Source of the DNA: Thunnus maccoyii
Lineage: Eukaryota > Chordata > Actinopteri > Scombriformes > Scombridae
Reading direction: 5' to 3'
Assembly (NCBI RefSeq): GCF_910596095.1
Contig: NC_056538.1
Span: forward strand, 34,693,922 to 34,757,921
Length of the DNA stretch: 64,000 nucleotides
Below the pieces are notes generated by a model. It was given only the letters and a program-made list of their open reading frames with translations, had not been told where the DNA came from and ran no database searches. Both the position numbers and the translations under genes were made by a program. Below are positions 14,161 through 24,830 of this stretch, piece by piece; the first letter of the stretch is position 1, and each line of letters begins with the position of its first letter.

Positions 14161-14285
14161 TTACATTTTATCAGAGAAAAGACTTCTACATATGATGTCG
14201 ATTTTGGTTAAATTCAGTCCATATAGAAGAGGGTTGACTGGCATGTGAGAAAGTATAATGATAAAAAAAATGCAACACATGATTA
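14161..14285 (-). pseudogene. Odorant receptor relic (C-terminal end only)
   Basis: The reverse strand ends in a frame reading NPLLYGLNLTKIDIICRSLF then SDKM and a stop, which matches the helix-7 NPxxY end of the cluster receptors (compare NPVLYGL in B and D). Just before it, the LYFLTCPPLFNP stretch is recognisable but about 7 bases are missing, which breaks the frame. Nothing of helices 1-6 remains. It lies about 170 bp beyond the stop codon of receptor B, in the same orientation, so it is the remnant of a former tandem neighbour. Confidence 0.8.
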
Positions 14286-14453
14286 GTACTGGTAAATGAA
14301 TACAGACAAATAAACACAGTGGACAATGTTAACTGACTTACAAGAGGAGTCAGCACTTTATTTGATGTGTTTCAGCAGGGGTTACAACTATTAGCACTGC
14401 CACTATTGATGATGTAACAACAGTCTTTCTACAGCTGATAAAAGAAGAGTAGC

Positions 14454-15380
14454 TCACATTTTACCGAAGACAAGACTTTTACATAATCTATGTATTTTAG
14501 ACAGTTTCAATCCATACAGTACAGGGTTGAAGAGCGGTTGGCAAGTGAGGAAGTATAATGATAAAAAAATGCGCAACATATTGGGTACACTGCTCATATC
14601 AAATCTGCTCTGTAATACTTCCAAGAAACAACCACAAGAGAAGTTGAGCAGGGAAACAAGGTGAGGTGTGCAGGTACTGACAGCTTTCTGTCTGGTCTGT
14701 TTAGAACCAGAAAAACAAACTTTAAGAATTCTCATGTAACTGTAAACGTTTAGTATCGTAAGACCAGTTAATACAGTGAAAGTGTAAATGAGTCCATAGA
14801 TGTTGTTGGCTGATGTATCATAGCATGCCAGTTTCACCACAGAGTAATTGTCACAGTACAGTCTGTAAATGATATTTCCACACAGCTTTAAAGAGGCATT
14901 CAATGAAATCATTACAACAATTGCAAGAAGAGGGAATAACCATGTTACAGCAATTAGAATGGCAACCTTTTTAGACGTCATACGCGTGTTATATTGCAGA
15001 GGAAAACAGATAGCAAGGTATCTGTCATAAGACATGACAGCTAAATTATAAAACTGAACATTTACATAAGTGTACAAACAGAAAATCTGCATTAAACAAA
15101 ATAAAACAGAAACAGTGTGAATGTCAGAGAGGATCTGAACCAGAAGGAATGGGAACAACCCTGTACTACCATACAGTTCATTTACAAACAGGCTGCACAG
15201 AAAAAGGTACATAGGTTCATGTAAGCTTCTGTTCATACAGATAACCACAATGAGCAAAACATTGGCACTAACTATTAACATATAAAAACACACAGTTATA
15301 ATGAAAAATAAGTATTTTAAAAGCCCAATGTCAAAATAGGCAGCAAGTGTGAAATATGAAACCTGTGAAGAGTTCATCAT
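14454..15380 (-). CDS. Odorant receptor B (teleost delta-like)
   Basis: A single-exon seven-helix odorant receptor of 308 residues. Helices lie at roughly 24-50, 57-79, 94-117, 139-159, 194-217, 236-257 and 267-290. Key sites: NSS glycosylation site at 3-5; LHEPMY 53-58; MSYDRYLAIC 116-125; CGN...YC...LAC in loop 2 (167-186); KAVSTCTPHL 232-241; NPVLY 285-289. Two adjacent ATGs are possible starts; the second gives the MNSS start that matches receptor D. It has the conserved upstream module at 15631-15732 and an OR relic immediately downstream. Its 136-bp shared block is at about 15108-15243. Confidence 0.95.
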   Translation of the reverse strand: MMNSSQVSYFTLAAYFDIGLLKYLFFIITVCFYMLIVSANVLLIVVICMNRSLHEPMYLFLCSLFVNELYGSTGLFPFLLVQILSDIHTVSVLFCLMQIFCLYTYVNVQFYNLAVMSYDRYLAICFPLQYNTRMTSKKVAILIAVTWLFPLLAIVVMISLNASLKLCGNIIYRLYCDNYSVVKLACYDTSANNIYGLIYTFTVLTGLTILNVYSYMRILKVCFSGSKQTRQKAVSTCTPHLVSLLNFSCGCFLEVLQSRFDMSSVPNMLRIFLSLYFLTCQPLFNPVLYGLKLSKIHRLCKSLVFGKM

Positions 15381-15630
15381 GACAATTCAAGTTTACACAG
15401 AATTAATTAGTTTCAACATTGCAAATTTGTAAAAGTTGAAATGTCAGATTTATGCTTATTTTGGACTCACTGCATCATTCAGTCTGCTCACAGTAAAGAT
15501 ATTAATTCTCACAAAAACACACATCATAGATCCTCTAAACTTAACATTCCCTTATTTGCAATAAATATAATGATTAGCTTAAAAAATACACATCCATACA
15601 CAGTTTATGGCATTGTGTGAATCCAAACAC

Positions 15631-15732
15631 TCAGACTGTGAGTCCCTCCCAACTGAGCTGAAACTCTACTTCTGCTTCTTTTAAACTTTTCAAACAGAAG
15701 ACGCCCACAGCAGCAGACTGACCTCATTATCA
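15631..15732 (-). promoter_or_regulatory. Conserved OR upstream module (receptor B)
   Basis: Read on the minus strand it runs ATAATGAGGTCAGTCTGCTG, then TGTGGGCGTC, a TATA-like TTTAAA (15680-15685), then CAGCTCAGTTGGGAGGGACT and CACAGT. The same ordered motifs occur upstream of C, D, E, F, G and H in the gene's own orientation. It starts about 250 bp before the ATG. A proximal promoter or non-coding first exon is inferred. The TAAT core resembles homeodomain (Lhx2/Emx2-type) sites known in OR promoters. Confidence 0.6.
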
Positions 15733-16899
15733 CAGGTCACATCTAACAGAAAGGTTAGCACACCACCTGCTGTTAGGAAATTTGAAAACATAGCAGAGTA
15801 AAACAAATGTAAGGAAAAAGAAATTGATTCTTCCTTTTCCATATACACATTAGAACTGAACTGACTGAGCCAGCAAGTATTTTGAAAACCGAATAGTCAA
15901 GTAGCCTAAGCAATTTTCCAAGCAGACATGCTAAACTGCTGGTTCCACCTTCTCAAATGTGAGAATTTGCTTTTTCCTGTTTTTAAATATCTGTATGCCT
16001 ATTTCTGTCTTATGTAAAGCACTTTGAACTGCCCATTGTTGCAAAATGCCTCATTTGGTCTCACTGACTGAGTGGTAATGTTGAAAGTATGCTGTTGTCA
16101 CCCTGCTTTGGTATTATGCTTAGAGCCACATGTATAAACATTTCCTAAAACTAAAACTATGCCATGTTTACACATTTATTAAAAATTGGACCTGCACATA
16201 CTGCAGACTCAGGCACTTCGTTAGCTGAATAGGTTGATGGTCACGTCACTGTGGTTCAAATTGTTGTTAGACTAGAATGTATTTAATACATCAAAACACA
16301 GATTTGTTACCATGATAATGTTACTGTAAAGACCATACACCATAAAGTGGCACAGTCTCCTAGCTTTCAGCCTGCTTCCCAGCCAGCTAGCTTGCAGGAT
16401 ACTGGTCACCAGCCCCAGTGCCACAGAGACTCTGCTCGCTAGCACCACAGAGTCTCCGCTCCCCAGCTCCACTAAGACTCAGCCACCGGTTTCCAGCTTT
16501 CAGCTCAAGCACCAGCCCACACAGCCAACCCAGCCACATCAATCACCTGTTCTTGCTGGGCTGCAGCAATCATCTGTTCCTGCTGGGCTGCAGCAATCTT
16601 CTGTTCCTGCTTGGGCCTGTTTCTGAGCTGCAATGATCCTGTCCCTGCCTGCCCGAAGTCATGGAGCCGTGGTCTTTGGGTTCCTGTTTAGTTGTTTCCT
16701 TTTGGCTGCCAAGTTTTCATGATTCCAGTCCTTTTAGACCTCAAGTCACCAGTCTCCATTGACCCACAGCTGGACTTCCCAGATCATCTGTCAGCCATCT
16801 TCGCTGATGCCAAGTCAGATCTTCAGCTGCCCGCCTCCTGCTCTGCACCCCAGTGGTCTTCTTCTTCTGTACCCTGCCTTGACCTACAGCTGCACTCTG
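15733..16899. other. Intergenic, no gene
   Basis: From about 16370 to 16900 the + strand is C-rich and repetitive (AGCAATCATCTGTTCCTGCT-type repeats at 16560-16620). It may be the 5' part of the LINE that follows, but no domain could be recognised. Confidence 0.4.
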
Positions 16900-18545
16900 A
16901 AATCTGCTGAACCAGAGTGCAGAGGCTCCAAGTCCAAGTCCGGTATCTGTAAACCACTAATGTGCACCTTCATGGACAACTGAACAGTGGCCATGGAGTC
17001 AGTACCTGGAGGCAGATGCATCCTGAAGGGGCTGGAGAAGCTGATGGGATGGGCCAGGATGTCCTTCAAAACAGAGAAATCAAAGTTTTTGGTTTTGGAG
17101 AAAGGCAGAGTAGTGAACAAGTTCTGTTTTTCTATCTCAGAAACACCAATCCCTACCATCGCAGAGTAGTCTGTGAAAAGCCTGGGAAAGATCTTGGACA
17201 GCAGCCTCAAAGATACAATATCCATTAAGAACACCTGCAAGGAGTTGGAGGGGTGGCCGAGAGATGTTGAGAGGATGGGCCTTCCAGGAAAATTGAAGGC
17301 ATGGGTTAACCAACACGGTATTCTGCCAAGGATCTTGTGGCCACTGCTCCTCTATATGTTCCTGATCTCCACCATCTCAGACCTGGAAAAGAGTCAGCTG
17401 CAACCTGAGGAGATGGCTAGGTCTACCGAAAAGCTTGAGCAGCATTACCATCACTTCAATGAGGAGGAGTTCAAGGTTTTGTGAGCAAAGGAGGTGCTGC
17501 AGTTCCAAGAGTCAAACAACCTTAAAGTCTCAGGGGCAGGAGTAGCAGTCAGGACCAGATGAAAGTAGAGAGCTGAGGCTGGCAGAGTCACGGCTATGCT
17601 ATGGAGTCCTGATAGGAACAGTGGTCAGAGGAAGGACTGGGCTAGGAACCGCTGCAACTCCCCATTATGACAAGGCTTGAGGAAAGGAATAGCTACAACT
17701 GGTCCAGAATGAAGTGAGAGCAGTGGGAAAGAGACAGTAAGGTACATGGACTAGATGGGAACAAGTTGTGGAGAGGAAGATCTCATAGACTGCCCTCTGG
17801 AGGTCAGAGCCACACTGCATCAGGTTCTTGGTCCAGGATGTGTATGATGTCCTCCCCAGCCCATCCAACCTGCACTGCTGGGGCTTGGTCAATACACCAG
17901 TGTGCTCCCTTTTCCAGAGAAAGGGGACCCTTGAGCACATCTTGAGCTGATGTCCAAAGGCTCTGGGGGAAGGCCAATATTGCTGGTGTCACGACCAGGT
18001 GCTCAAGCAAGACCATCACAGAGATCATCTGCAGTGCCATCACCAGGTGCCAGAGGTCAAAACCCTCAAAGCAAACCATCAGCGTCATCAGAGCTGGAGA
18101 GAAGTCAAGAGCAACACCTGAGGCAACATCAGGGCTTCTCAACACTGCACAGGATTGGCAGCTGACAGTGCACTTGGGTAGGCAACTCAGGTTCCCTCAG
18201 CATGTTGACAAGACCACCTTCAGACCTGACACTGTTGACCGTACCATGGGAGGACCATATGGAGGAGGCATTTGAGCACAAGAGGGAAAAATACGAGGGT
18301 CTAGTCAGTGACTACCACAGACAAGGCTGGCAGGCAAGGCGCTTGCCTATGGATGTAGGGTGCAGAGGCTTTTCAGGACAGTCCCTCTGTAGGACTTACA
18401 CTGTGTTCAGCATCACAGGCGAGAGGAGGAGGAGGGCCATCTACAACAGTAAAGAGGCTGCTGAGAAAGCCTCCAGGTGGCTCTGGATGAGAGTGGATCT
18501 GTGGCATAGTGCAGCTAAGGCAGAAGCTGAGGCTTGATCAACCTC
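16900..18545 (+). mobile_element. LINE fragment with restriction-like endonuclease (R2/NeSL-like), broken
   Basis: Frames at 16987-17169 and 17173-17484 are separated by a stop and read KGLEKLMGWARMSFK, FSISETPIPTI, GLPGKLKAWVNQHGILPRIL. This is the post-reverse-transcriptase region of a fish non-LTR element. Around 17870-17960 comes a degenerate zinc-knuckle-like region (GTLEHIL and CPKALGEG). At 18202-18537 is a C-terminal domain with DLTLLTVPWEDHMEEAF, QGWQARRLP, VGCRGF and RRRAIYNSKEAAEKASRWLW. This matches the restriction-like endonuclease region of site-selective LINEs. The reverse transcriptase core is missing. Group assignment is from memory of the family. Confidence 0.7.
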
Positions 18546-20236
18546 AGCTGGGTCACCTGAGTGAGGGTGTCTAATGTTCAAAAGACCCAAAACACCTAAT
18601 GACCTCAGGACACATCACTGGCAATGTGCCCTAGCTTAGCATCAGAAGATGTATCATTACAACAAAAAAGGAGCCAAAAACAATGAACTGTGCAAATTTG
18701 AATAACAATACACACATTTTCAAGCATTTTCTCCTAGAAGACATTCATGGTGTTGCACTCAGCTTTTTACATGCGTGACAGAAGTAGTTGTGTGAAGAAT
18801 GAAACATTTTTTAAAGAGAGAAGTTCAAACCCTACCTACTTTCTCACCTGCACACACCTGGCAGATCGCTGTGTAAAGTGAGTGTGGCCGTTGTATTTTT
18901 GGCTTAGCGATCTCAATTCTGCCGTTGGAAAGGTGTGGGGGAAGAGAGGTTCAGCTGCTTTCTGACAAGCATCAGCACCTTTAGCTCGCACTTGGAACAC
19001 TTTGCGACGCTTGATGCAGAGAAGTCCTATATAAAAAAATGACTTTTTACCATGTCTCTAAAAATATCAACATTCTCATTATGGTATTTTTTCTATCCAA
19101 CATGTAATATAACTAATACTGCAGTCTCAAGGGGCCTCTAGCAGGGTTTAAAAAAAAAACAAAAAAACAAAAAAACTTTTAGTCTCTAAGTCTTGTTTTC
19201 CAGTAGTGTCATAATATATTTGAACACTGAGCTGAGTCATTTAGAAAGACTACAGACTAGTTCTTGTTTATTTCAAAATGAGCCTCCTGAGCTGTTAGAG
19301 TCTTTGAGATTTTCTGTTAACTGACTCTTCAGCTGCTGGTTTGACCAGACTGAACGTAATGTCTGTCAGTCTAAAGTCACATCCAGTAAGAAGTTTGCTG
19401 TCAGGTTTCACTGAGATTTTCAATGGTTGCTGCACACTGTTGAGCATATAGGTGTTGTTTCCACAATGACCTGTTTAATGTGTTATATCACATTTACTAG
19501 GCTTACCCTTGCAGCACAGGGAACAATTCACATGAACATTCAACCTGATCATCTCTTCCACCTGAACTCTAAGTCACAGAGCCCAAAAATATAAAGTCTA
19601 TAAATTAATCTCATCATAAAACCACAAGGCTGAAAAGAAACAACAAAAAAATGATCTCCCTCTGCAGCTTTTGAACAAGATAACAAAAGCCATCAGTCAG
19701 GAGCTGGAGCACAGTAACAACAGTATCAAAGGACAGGTAAGGTGTTGTTAGAGGGGAGGATCCGTCTTCAGAAACACATAAAGAAGGTTCATGCTCTCTG
19801 TTCAGGTTTACCTGGTTTGTCCCAGATGAAATGAAGAAATGAAAACTATAAACCTTGTTTAATTGTTTATTCAATAGTTTTTTTTTTTCTTTCAAAGCAA
19901 ATAAAAGATACAGCTGTGCCTGCACTTAACTGCTGTTTCCTGCTACTGAAAAAACTGTAAATCTTCTTCTATTACAAAGATAATGTCATTCCTCAGTCTA
20001 ACACATGATTTAAACTGCTTTCAAAAACTGTTATTTAACTTGACCTTTGCCAGAACGGACTTCTGTTATGTTCATCTTAAATGCTCCCTGTATTTACAGA
20101 GGCAAAACTGTTTACACAACAAGGAATTTTACATTATTCTCCATCATCATCAATGACAATATGCACAGTTATTGTTTATAAAGCGCAACACATTTAAATC
20201 AGACCAGCAAACCTCTGGACTGACAATAGCTTACGT
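18546..20236. other. Intergenic, nothing recognised
   Basis: 1.7 kb between the LINE fragment and receptor C with no supported gene. Poly-A runs at 19149-19176 are simple sequence. Its last part is the 3' flank of receptor C. Confidence 0.5.
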
Positions 20237-21157
20237 TTAAGCAAAAAACATATTTTTACATATGATACGGATATTAGACATTTTCAGGCCATACATTACA
20301 GAGTTGAAGAGTGGCTGACATGTGAGCCAGTATAATGATAAAAATATTCGAAGCATATTTGGTACTCTGCTCATATCAAACCTGTGCTGCACTAATTCAA
20401 AGCCAGCCCCAACGGTGAAGTTGAGCAGGGAAGCAAGGTGAGGTGTGCAGGTACTGACGGCTTTCTGTCTTGTCTGTTTAGAACCAGAAAAACAAACTTG
20501 AAGAATTTTTATGTACGTGTAAAAGATTAGAGTTACGGGACATGAAACTATAAGAGCTGTGGCAGTGAGTCCATAAATATTAATGACTGTTGTGTTGTAA
20601 CATGCCAGTTTGACAATAGAGTAGTTATCACAGTAAACTTTGTTAATGATGTTACTACACAGCTGTAAAGGGACACTCAAAGTTATTGGAACAAAACATA
20701 TAACATAAGCATATAACCACGTTACAGCAATAAGTAGTGTTATCTTATGAGACGTCATCCGTGTGTTATAATGTAGAGGACAACAGATAGCAAGATATCT
20801 GTCATAAGACATGATGGCTAAGTTGAAAAATTCCACACTTGCATAAGAGTACAAACAGAAAATCTGCAGGAAACAAAGGGGAGCAGAAACAGTGTGAATG
20901 TCAGAGAGGATCTGAACCAGAAGGAATGGAAACAACCCTGTACTACCATACAGTTCATTTACAAACAGGCTGCACAGAAAAAGGTACATAGGTTCATGTA
21001 AGCTTCTGTTCATACAGATAACCACAATGAGCAAAACATTGGCACAAATGATTAACATATATAAAGACATGACAATCATGAAATATAAATATTTAAAAAC
21101 CCCAGTGTCGAAGTAGGCAGCAAGTGTGAAATATGAAACCTGTGTGGAGTTTAACAT
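20237..21157 (-). CDS. Odorant receptor C (teleost delta-like), atypical helix 7
   Basis: A single-exon receptor of 306 residues, in the same register as B. It starts MLNSTQVSYF with an NST glycosylation site. LHEPMY (53-58), MSYDRYLAIC (116-125), the loop-2 cysteines and KAVSTCTPHL (232-241) are all present. The oddity is helix 7, which reads LFNSVMYG where all other cluster genes have NPxxY. The proline of this GPCR activation motif is serine (CCT to TCT), while the rest of the frame is intact. Loop 2 has CSN in place of CGN. The reading frame is complete and the upstream module is present (21336-21440), so it may be expressed. Altered activation or very recent loss of function are both possible. 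The 136-bp shared block is at 20884-21019. Confidence 0.93.
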   Translation of the reverse strand: MLNSTQVSYFTLAAYFDTGVFKYLYFMIVMSLYMLIICANVLLIVVICMNRSLHEPMYLFLCSLFVNELYGSTGLFPFLLVQILSDIHTVSAPLCFLQIFCLYSYASVEFFNLAIMSYDRYLAICCPLHYNTRMTSHKITLLIAVTWLYAYVICFVPITLSVPLQLCSNIINKVYCDNYSIVKLACYNTTVINIYGLTATALIVSCPVTLIFYTYIKILQVCFSGSKQTRQKAVSTCTPHLASLLNFTVGAGFELVQHRFDMSRVPNMLRIFLSLYWLTCQPLFNSVMYGLKMSNIRIICKNMFFA

Positions 21158-21335
21158 GATCCTTCACACGTAAACACAATTCAGTGCGATGACACAAAAC
21201 AGATAACAAAGAAAAGAATTGTAACTGATGTCTCGAACTTGGCATTCCCTTAATTAAATATAATTCTTAAGTAAGAAATAACAAAACCACAGTTAGGTCA
21301 TGACATTATTTGAATCCTAACATGAACCTTCTGCA

Positions 21336-21440
21336 CTCAGACTGTGAGTCCCTTCTAACTGAGATGAATATCTGCTTCTGCTGCTTTTAACCTTTTCTAG
21401 TCAGGAGACGCCCACAGCAGCAGACTGACCTCATTATCAG
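21336..21440 (-). promoter_or_regulatory. Conserved OR upstream module (receptor C)
   Basis: On the minus strand: ATAATGAGGTCAGTCTGCTG, TGTGGGCGTC, GTTAAAAG in place of the TTTAAA box, then AGTTAGAAGGGACTCACAGT. It begins about 180 bp before the ATG and extends to about 280 bp. Same order and orientation as in the other genes, with a weaker TATA-like box. Confidence 0.55.
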
Positions 21441-21943
21441 ATGACACACTCACTGAGTCTCATTTCTAAAACAAACAGACCTCCTACTATTTACCATTTT
21501 GAAAAGATAACTCTGAAAAAAAACCTGTTTTCCTTCCTTGCTTTAAAGGAACATGTAGCATTTTTAGATCATGTGTTTGGTCGAGTGTGTGTCTGTTTGT
21601 GTATTTTCCTGCAACTAATCTCATATACTACTAGACCCATCATCCTAATATTTTTTGTGCAGCCTGCTGCAGGCAAGCTGACATCCATAGAAAAGTTTGG
21701 TCTCATCTTGAACCAAATTCCATACCATACCATTCTCGATATATTATGATCCACTAAAGTTAGGCAGGATACGAGATGAATAAATCCCTGTTTTTGTTAT
21801 CTTTGCCCCCATCTTGACTGTAAAGGAGTCAGGAGGGAAAAATGAGTGAGATTCAACTATTCTTTGTTTGGGAGGCGAGGTGGAGGTAGGTGGAGGTTTT
21901 ATTTTGTGCAGTCTATTACAACGAAATGTTCTAAATAAATCCA
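21441..21943. other. Intergenic, nothing recognised
   Basis: No supported gene or named repeat between the receptor C upstream module and the LINE tail. Confidence 0.45.
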
Positions 21944-22077
21944 ATCCAATCCACTTTATTTATATAGCACGATTTTAACAAACACAAGGTTTCCAAAGTG
22001 CTGCACAGCAAGATAAAAAAAACACAATAAATAGCACAACAGAACACAATAAAACGCTGAAGGACACAATAGGATAA

Positions 22078-22256
22078 AGGTAATAAAATAAGATCAAATC
22101 AAATAAAATAAGATCAAAACAAATAAAATCAAATAAGATAAAATCAAATAAAATAAGATAAAAACAAATAAAATCAAATAAGATTAAATCAAATAAGATA
22201 GGATAATAAAATAGGATAAAAACAAATAAAATAAATAAAATAAAATAAATAAAGTG
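22078..22256. repeat. A-rich simple repeat (AAATAAAATC-type)
   Basis: Tandem variants of AAATAAAATC, AAATAAGAT and AAATCAAAT within the 3' untranslated part of the L2-like LINE. Reading frames rich in Phe, Tyr and Ile on the minus strand here are artefacts. Confidence 0.9.
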
Positions 22257-23267
22257 CACTGCTCACACAAGATGCAACACGCTACATGGTGTGAAAGCCA
22301 GAGAGGAGAGGTGGGTTTTAAGAAGAGATTTAAAATGAGACAGTGAGGAGGCCTAATGTCTAATGTGCAGCGGTAATCCGTTCCACAGTTTTGGAGCTGC
22401 AACAGCAAATGTTCGTTCACCTCTGAGCTTAAGCCTCGCTTTAGGCACCGTCAGGAGCAGCTGGTCAGCTGACCTGAGAGAGCGGCTGGGAGTGTAGGGG
22501 TGCAGCAGCTCAGAGAGGTAAGGTGGAGCTAGGCCATTCAAGGCTTTAAAAGCAAATAAAATAATTTTAAAATGAATCCTAAAATGGACGGGCAGCCAGT
22601 GGAGTGAAGCTAAAATAGGTGAAATGTGCTCATACTTGCTTGTGCCAGTTAAAAGACGTGCAGCAGCATTTTGCACCAGTTGAAGACGAGCAATGGAGGA
22701 CGCACTAACCCCCATATAAAGTGCATTGCAGTAATACAGCCGAGTGGTCACAAAGGCGTGGATTACTGTCTCAAAGTGTCGTCTCTGAAGGACTGGTTTA
22801 ATTTTTGCCAGCTGCCTCAACTGGAAAAAGCTTGACTTCACCACAGCTTTAATCTGGCTGTCAAATTTAAGGTCTGTGTCCACTTTTACCCCCAGATTGT
22901 GCACAGTTGGCTTGTGATACTGTGCCAAAGAACCCAGATCAACCAGGGGGGTCACAGAAGTGCCACCAAAGACCATGACTTCTGTCTTTTTTTCATTAAA
23001 ATTTAGGAAGTTTAGAGACATCCAGGCTTTAATGTCATGTAAACACTCATGCAATGGCTTAACACTGTAGGAGTCTGACTTTTGTAGGGGGACATAGATC
23101 TGAGTGTCATCCGCATGGCAATGAAAAGAAATGCCATCTTTCCTGAGAATTGAATCAAGTGGGAGTAGATAGAGGGAAAATAAAAGAGGGCCAAGTACAG
23201 AGCCCTGTGGTACCCCATATGAGAGGGGAGCAGTGGAGGACACAGAGTCATCAAGGCTGACACAATA

Positions 23268-23735
23268 ATGTTTCAGTTGAGAAGTTTGGACTCATTGTCC
23301 TGTTTATTATTCTCTTATTAAGTTTATATAGTTAGGTGAAGCCAGGACGCCGGGTTATAATAACATTACACTATTCTATGCATCTTAAAGAAAACTGAGA
23401 CTATACTATACAAAAACACTTCATTATCAAGCGGCAACCCCCAGGCCTGAAAAATGAAGCCAACGAAGAAGTGCCAAAAACAGTTTTACAGTTCCTTGAA
23501 TGGCCACTTGAGGCTCCAAAAGCAGGTGAATCCCCGTAGACCCCCATGTTAAAATGCCCAACTTTACACCAGAAATAAACATGTTTACAGCCTGGTACAA
23601 ACAACGGTTTTGGTCTCTATAACTAATTTCCCTGTTCATGACAACTGTATGGGGGGTGAATTTTAATGTAACTCTCCCGTTCAAATTTTATTAAGCCTTA
23701 TGCATAATTAAAGACATCTCTGTAATAGGATGTGA
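23268..23735 (-). mobile_element. Nested unclassified repeat inside the L2-like LINE
   Basis: The LINE coding sequence is interrupted by about 470 bp. Part of it (TTGCCGCTTGATAATG, AACATGGGGGTCTACGGGG, GGAGCCTCAAGTGGCCATTC on the minus strand) matches a widespread fish dispersed repeat known to me by sequence but not by name. Exact ends and target duplication could not be fixed by eye. Confidence 0.5.
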
Positions 23736-24183
23736 TGGTCATTGGTGTCAAATAAGGCACTAAGATCTAACAGGACAAGTACAGAGATAAGTCCTCTGTC
23801 TGATGCAGTAAGGAGATCATCTGTAACTTTCACCAGTGCTGTCTCTGTGCTATGATGCCTCTAAATCCTGACTGAAAATCCTCAAATAAACTATTGTTAT
23901 GTAGAAAATCACACAACTGATTAGAGACTGCTTTCTCAAGGATCTTAGAGAGAAATGGAAGGTTAGATATAGGTCTATAATTGGCTAAAACACCTGAATC
24001 AAGAGTAGGCTTCTTAAGAAGAGGTTTAATTACAGCTACTTTAAAGGACTGTGGTACATAGCCTGTTACTAAAGACAGATTGATCATATCTAGTAAAGAA
24101 GTGCTAACTAAGGGTAAGAATGCAGCTGCACGTGTACTGACAAAAACTAGAGAAAGATCATATTTCTCCCATTTTAGCTTCAC

Positions 24184-24830
24184 TACATTGGCTTCCTGTA
24201 AAATCCAGAATAGAATTTAAAATCCTTCTCCTCACCTACAAAGTCCTTAATGGTCAGGCACCATCATATCCTAAAGAGCTCATAATACCATATTATCCCA
24301 CTAGAACACTGCGCTCCCAGTATGCAGCTTACTGGTGGTTCCTACAGTCTTTAAAAGTAGAATGGGAGGCAGAGCCTTCAGCTATCAGGCTCCTCTCTTG
24401 TGGAACCATCTACCAGATTTGGTCCGGGGTGCAGACACCCTCTCTATGTTTAAGAGTAGGCTTAAAACTTTCCTTTTTGATAAAGCTTATAGTTAGGGCC
24501 GACCAGGCTCGCCTTGGATCAGCCCTTAGTTATGCTGCTATAGGCCTAGACTGCTGGGGGACTTCCCATGATGCACTGAGCTCCTCTCTCCTCCTCCTCC
24601 TCTCCATCTGTATGCATTTATGTAACATCAATGCAAGTTTTTGTGTTTTCTGGTCTTGCAGGTTTCTATGGATCAGGGTCATGTATGTTGAGCTAACCTG
24701 TAATTTAGCTGGCTTTGGAATCAGTGGCGAATCATTTTCTCAGTGTCCAGTCGAAGCTGATACTAGTTACTTATTCAGTGAGCTGAATTTGTTTGCCCTC
24801 TACTCAGTGATGAACATCTAACAGAAATAT
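24184..24830 (+). mobile_element. 3' end of a second LINE, + strand
   Basis: The + strand reads a degenerate LHWLPVKSRIEFKILLLTYK, VLNGQAPSY, then LRSQYAA, LWNHL and DTLSMFKSRLKTFLFDKAYS in shifting frames. This is the C-terminal end of a fish LINE ORF2 of an L2/Rex-like kind. The usual 3' UTR follows (GTTATGCTGCTATAGGCCTA, GGGACTTCCCATGATGCACT). It abuts the minus-strand LINE head to head at about 24184. Confidence 0.75.

Larger units (their letters stand above)
21944..24200 (-). mobile_element. L2-like LINE, minus strand, split by an insertion
   Basis: Read on the minus strand from 24183, the frame gives LLKKPTLDSGVLANYRPISN, then LPFLSKILEKAV and FEDFQSGFR (reverse transcriptase fingers). 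It continues with degenerate LLDLSA. From about 23268 the frame resumes with STAPLSYGVPQGSVLGPLLF and the catalytic HADDTQIY box (H for the usual Y or F). The thumb and connection run through 22353 with LHWLPVHFRI and RTFAVAAPKLWNGLP. The 3' tail ends at about 21944 with the TTTATTTATATAGC signature. The 22353-23243 part is a 296-residue open frame, so decay is modest. The 5' end is missing. Confidence 0.88.

Noticed and set aside
16692-16910. Frames of about 72 residues in the C-rich region before the LINE
   Set aside because: Low-complexity composition and no recognised domain.
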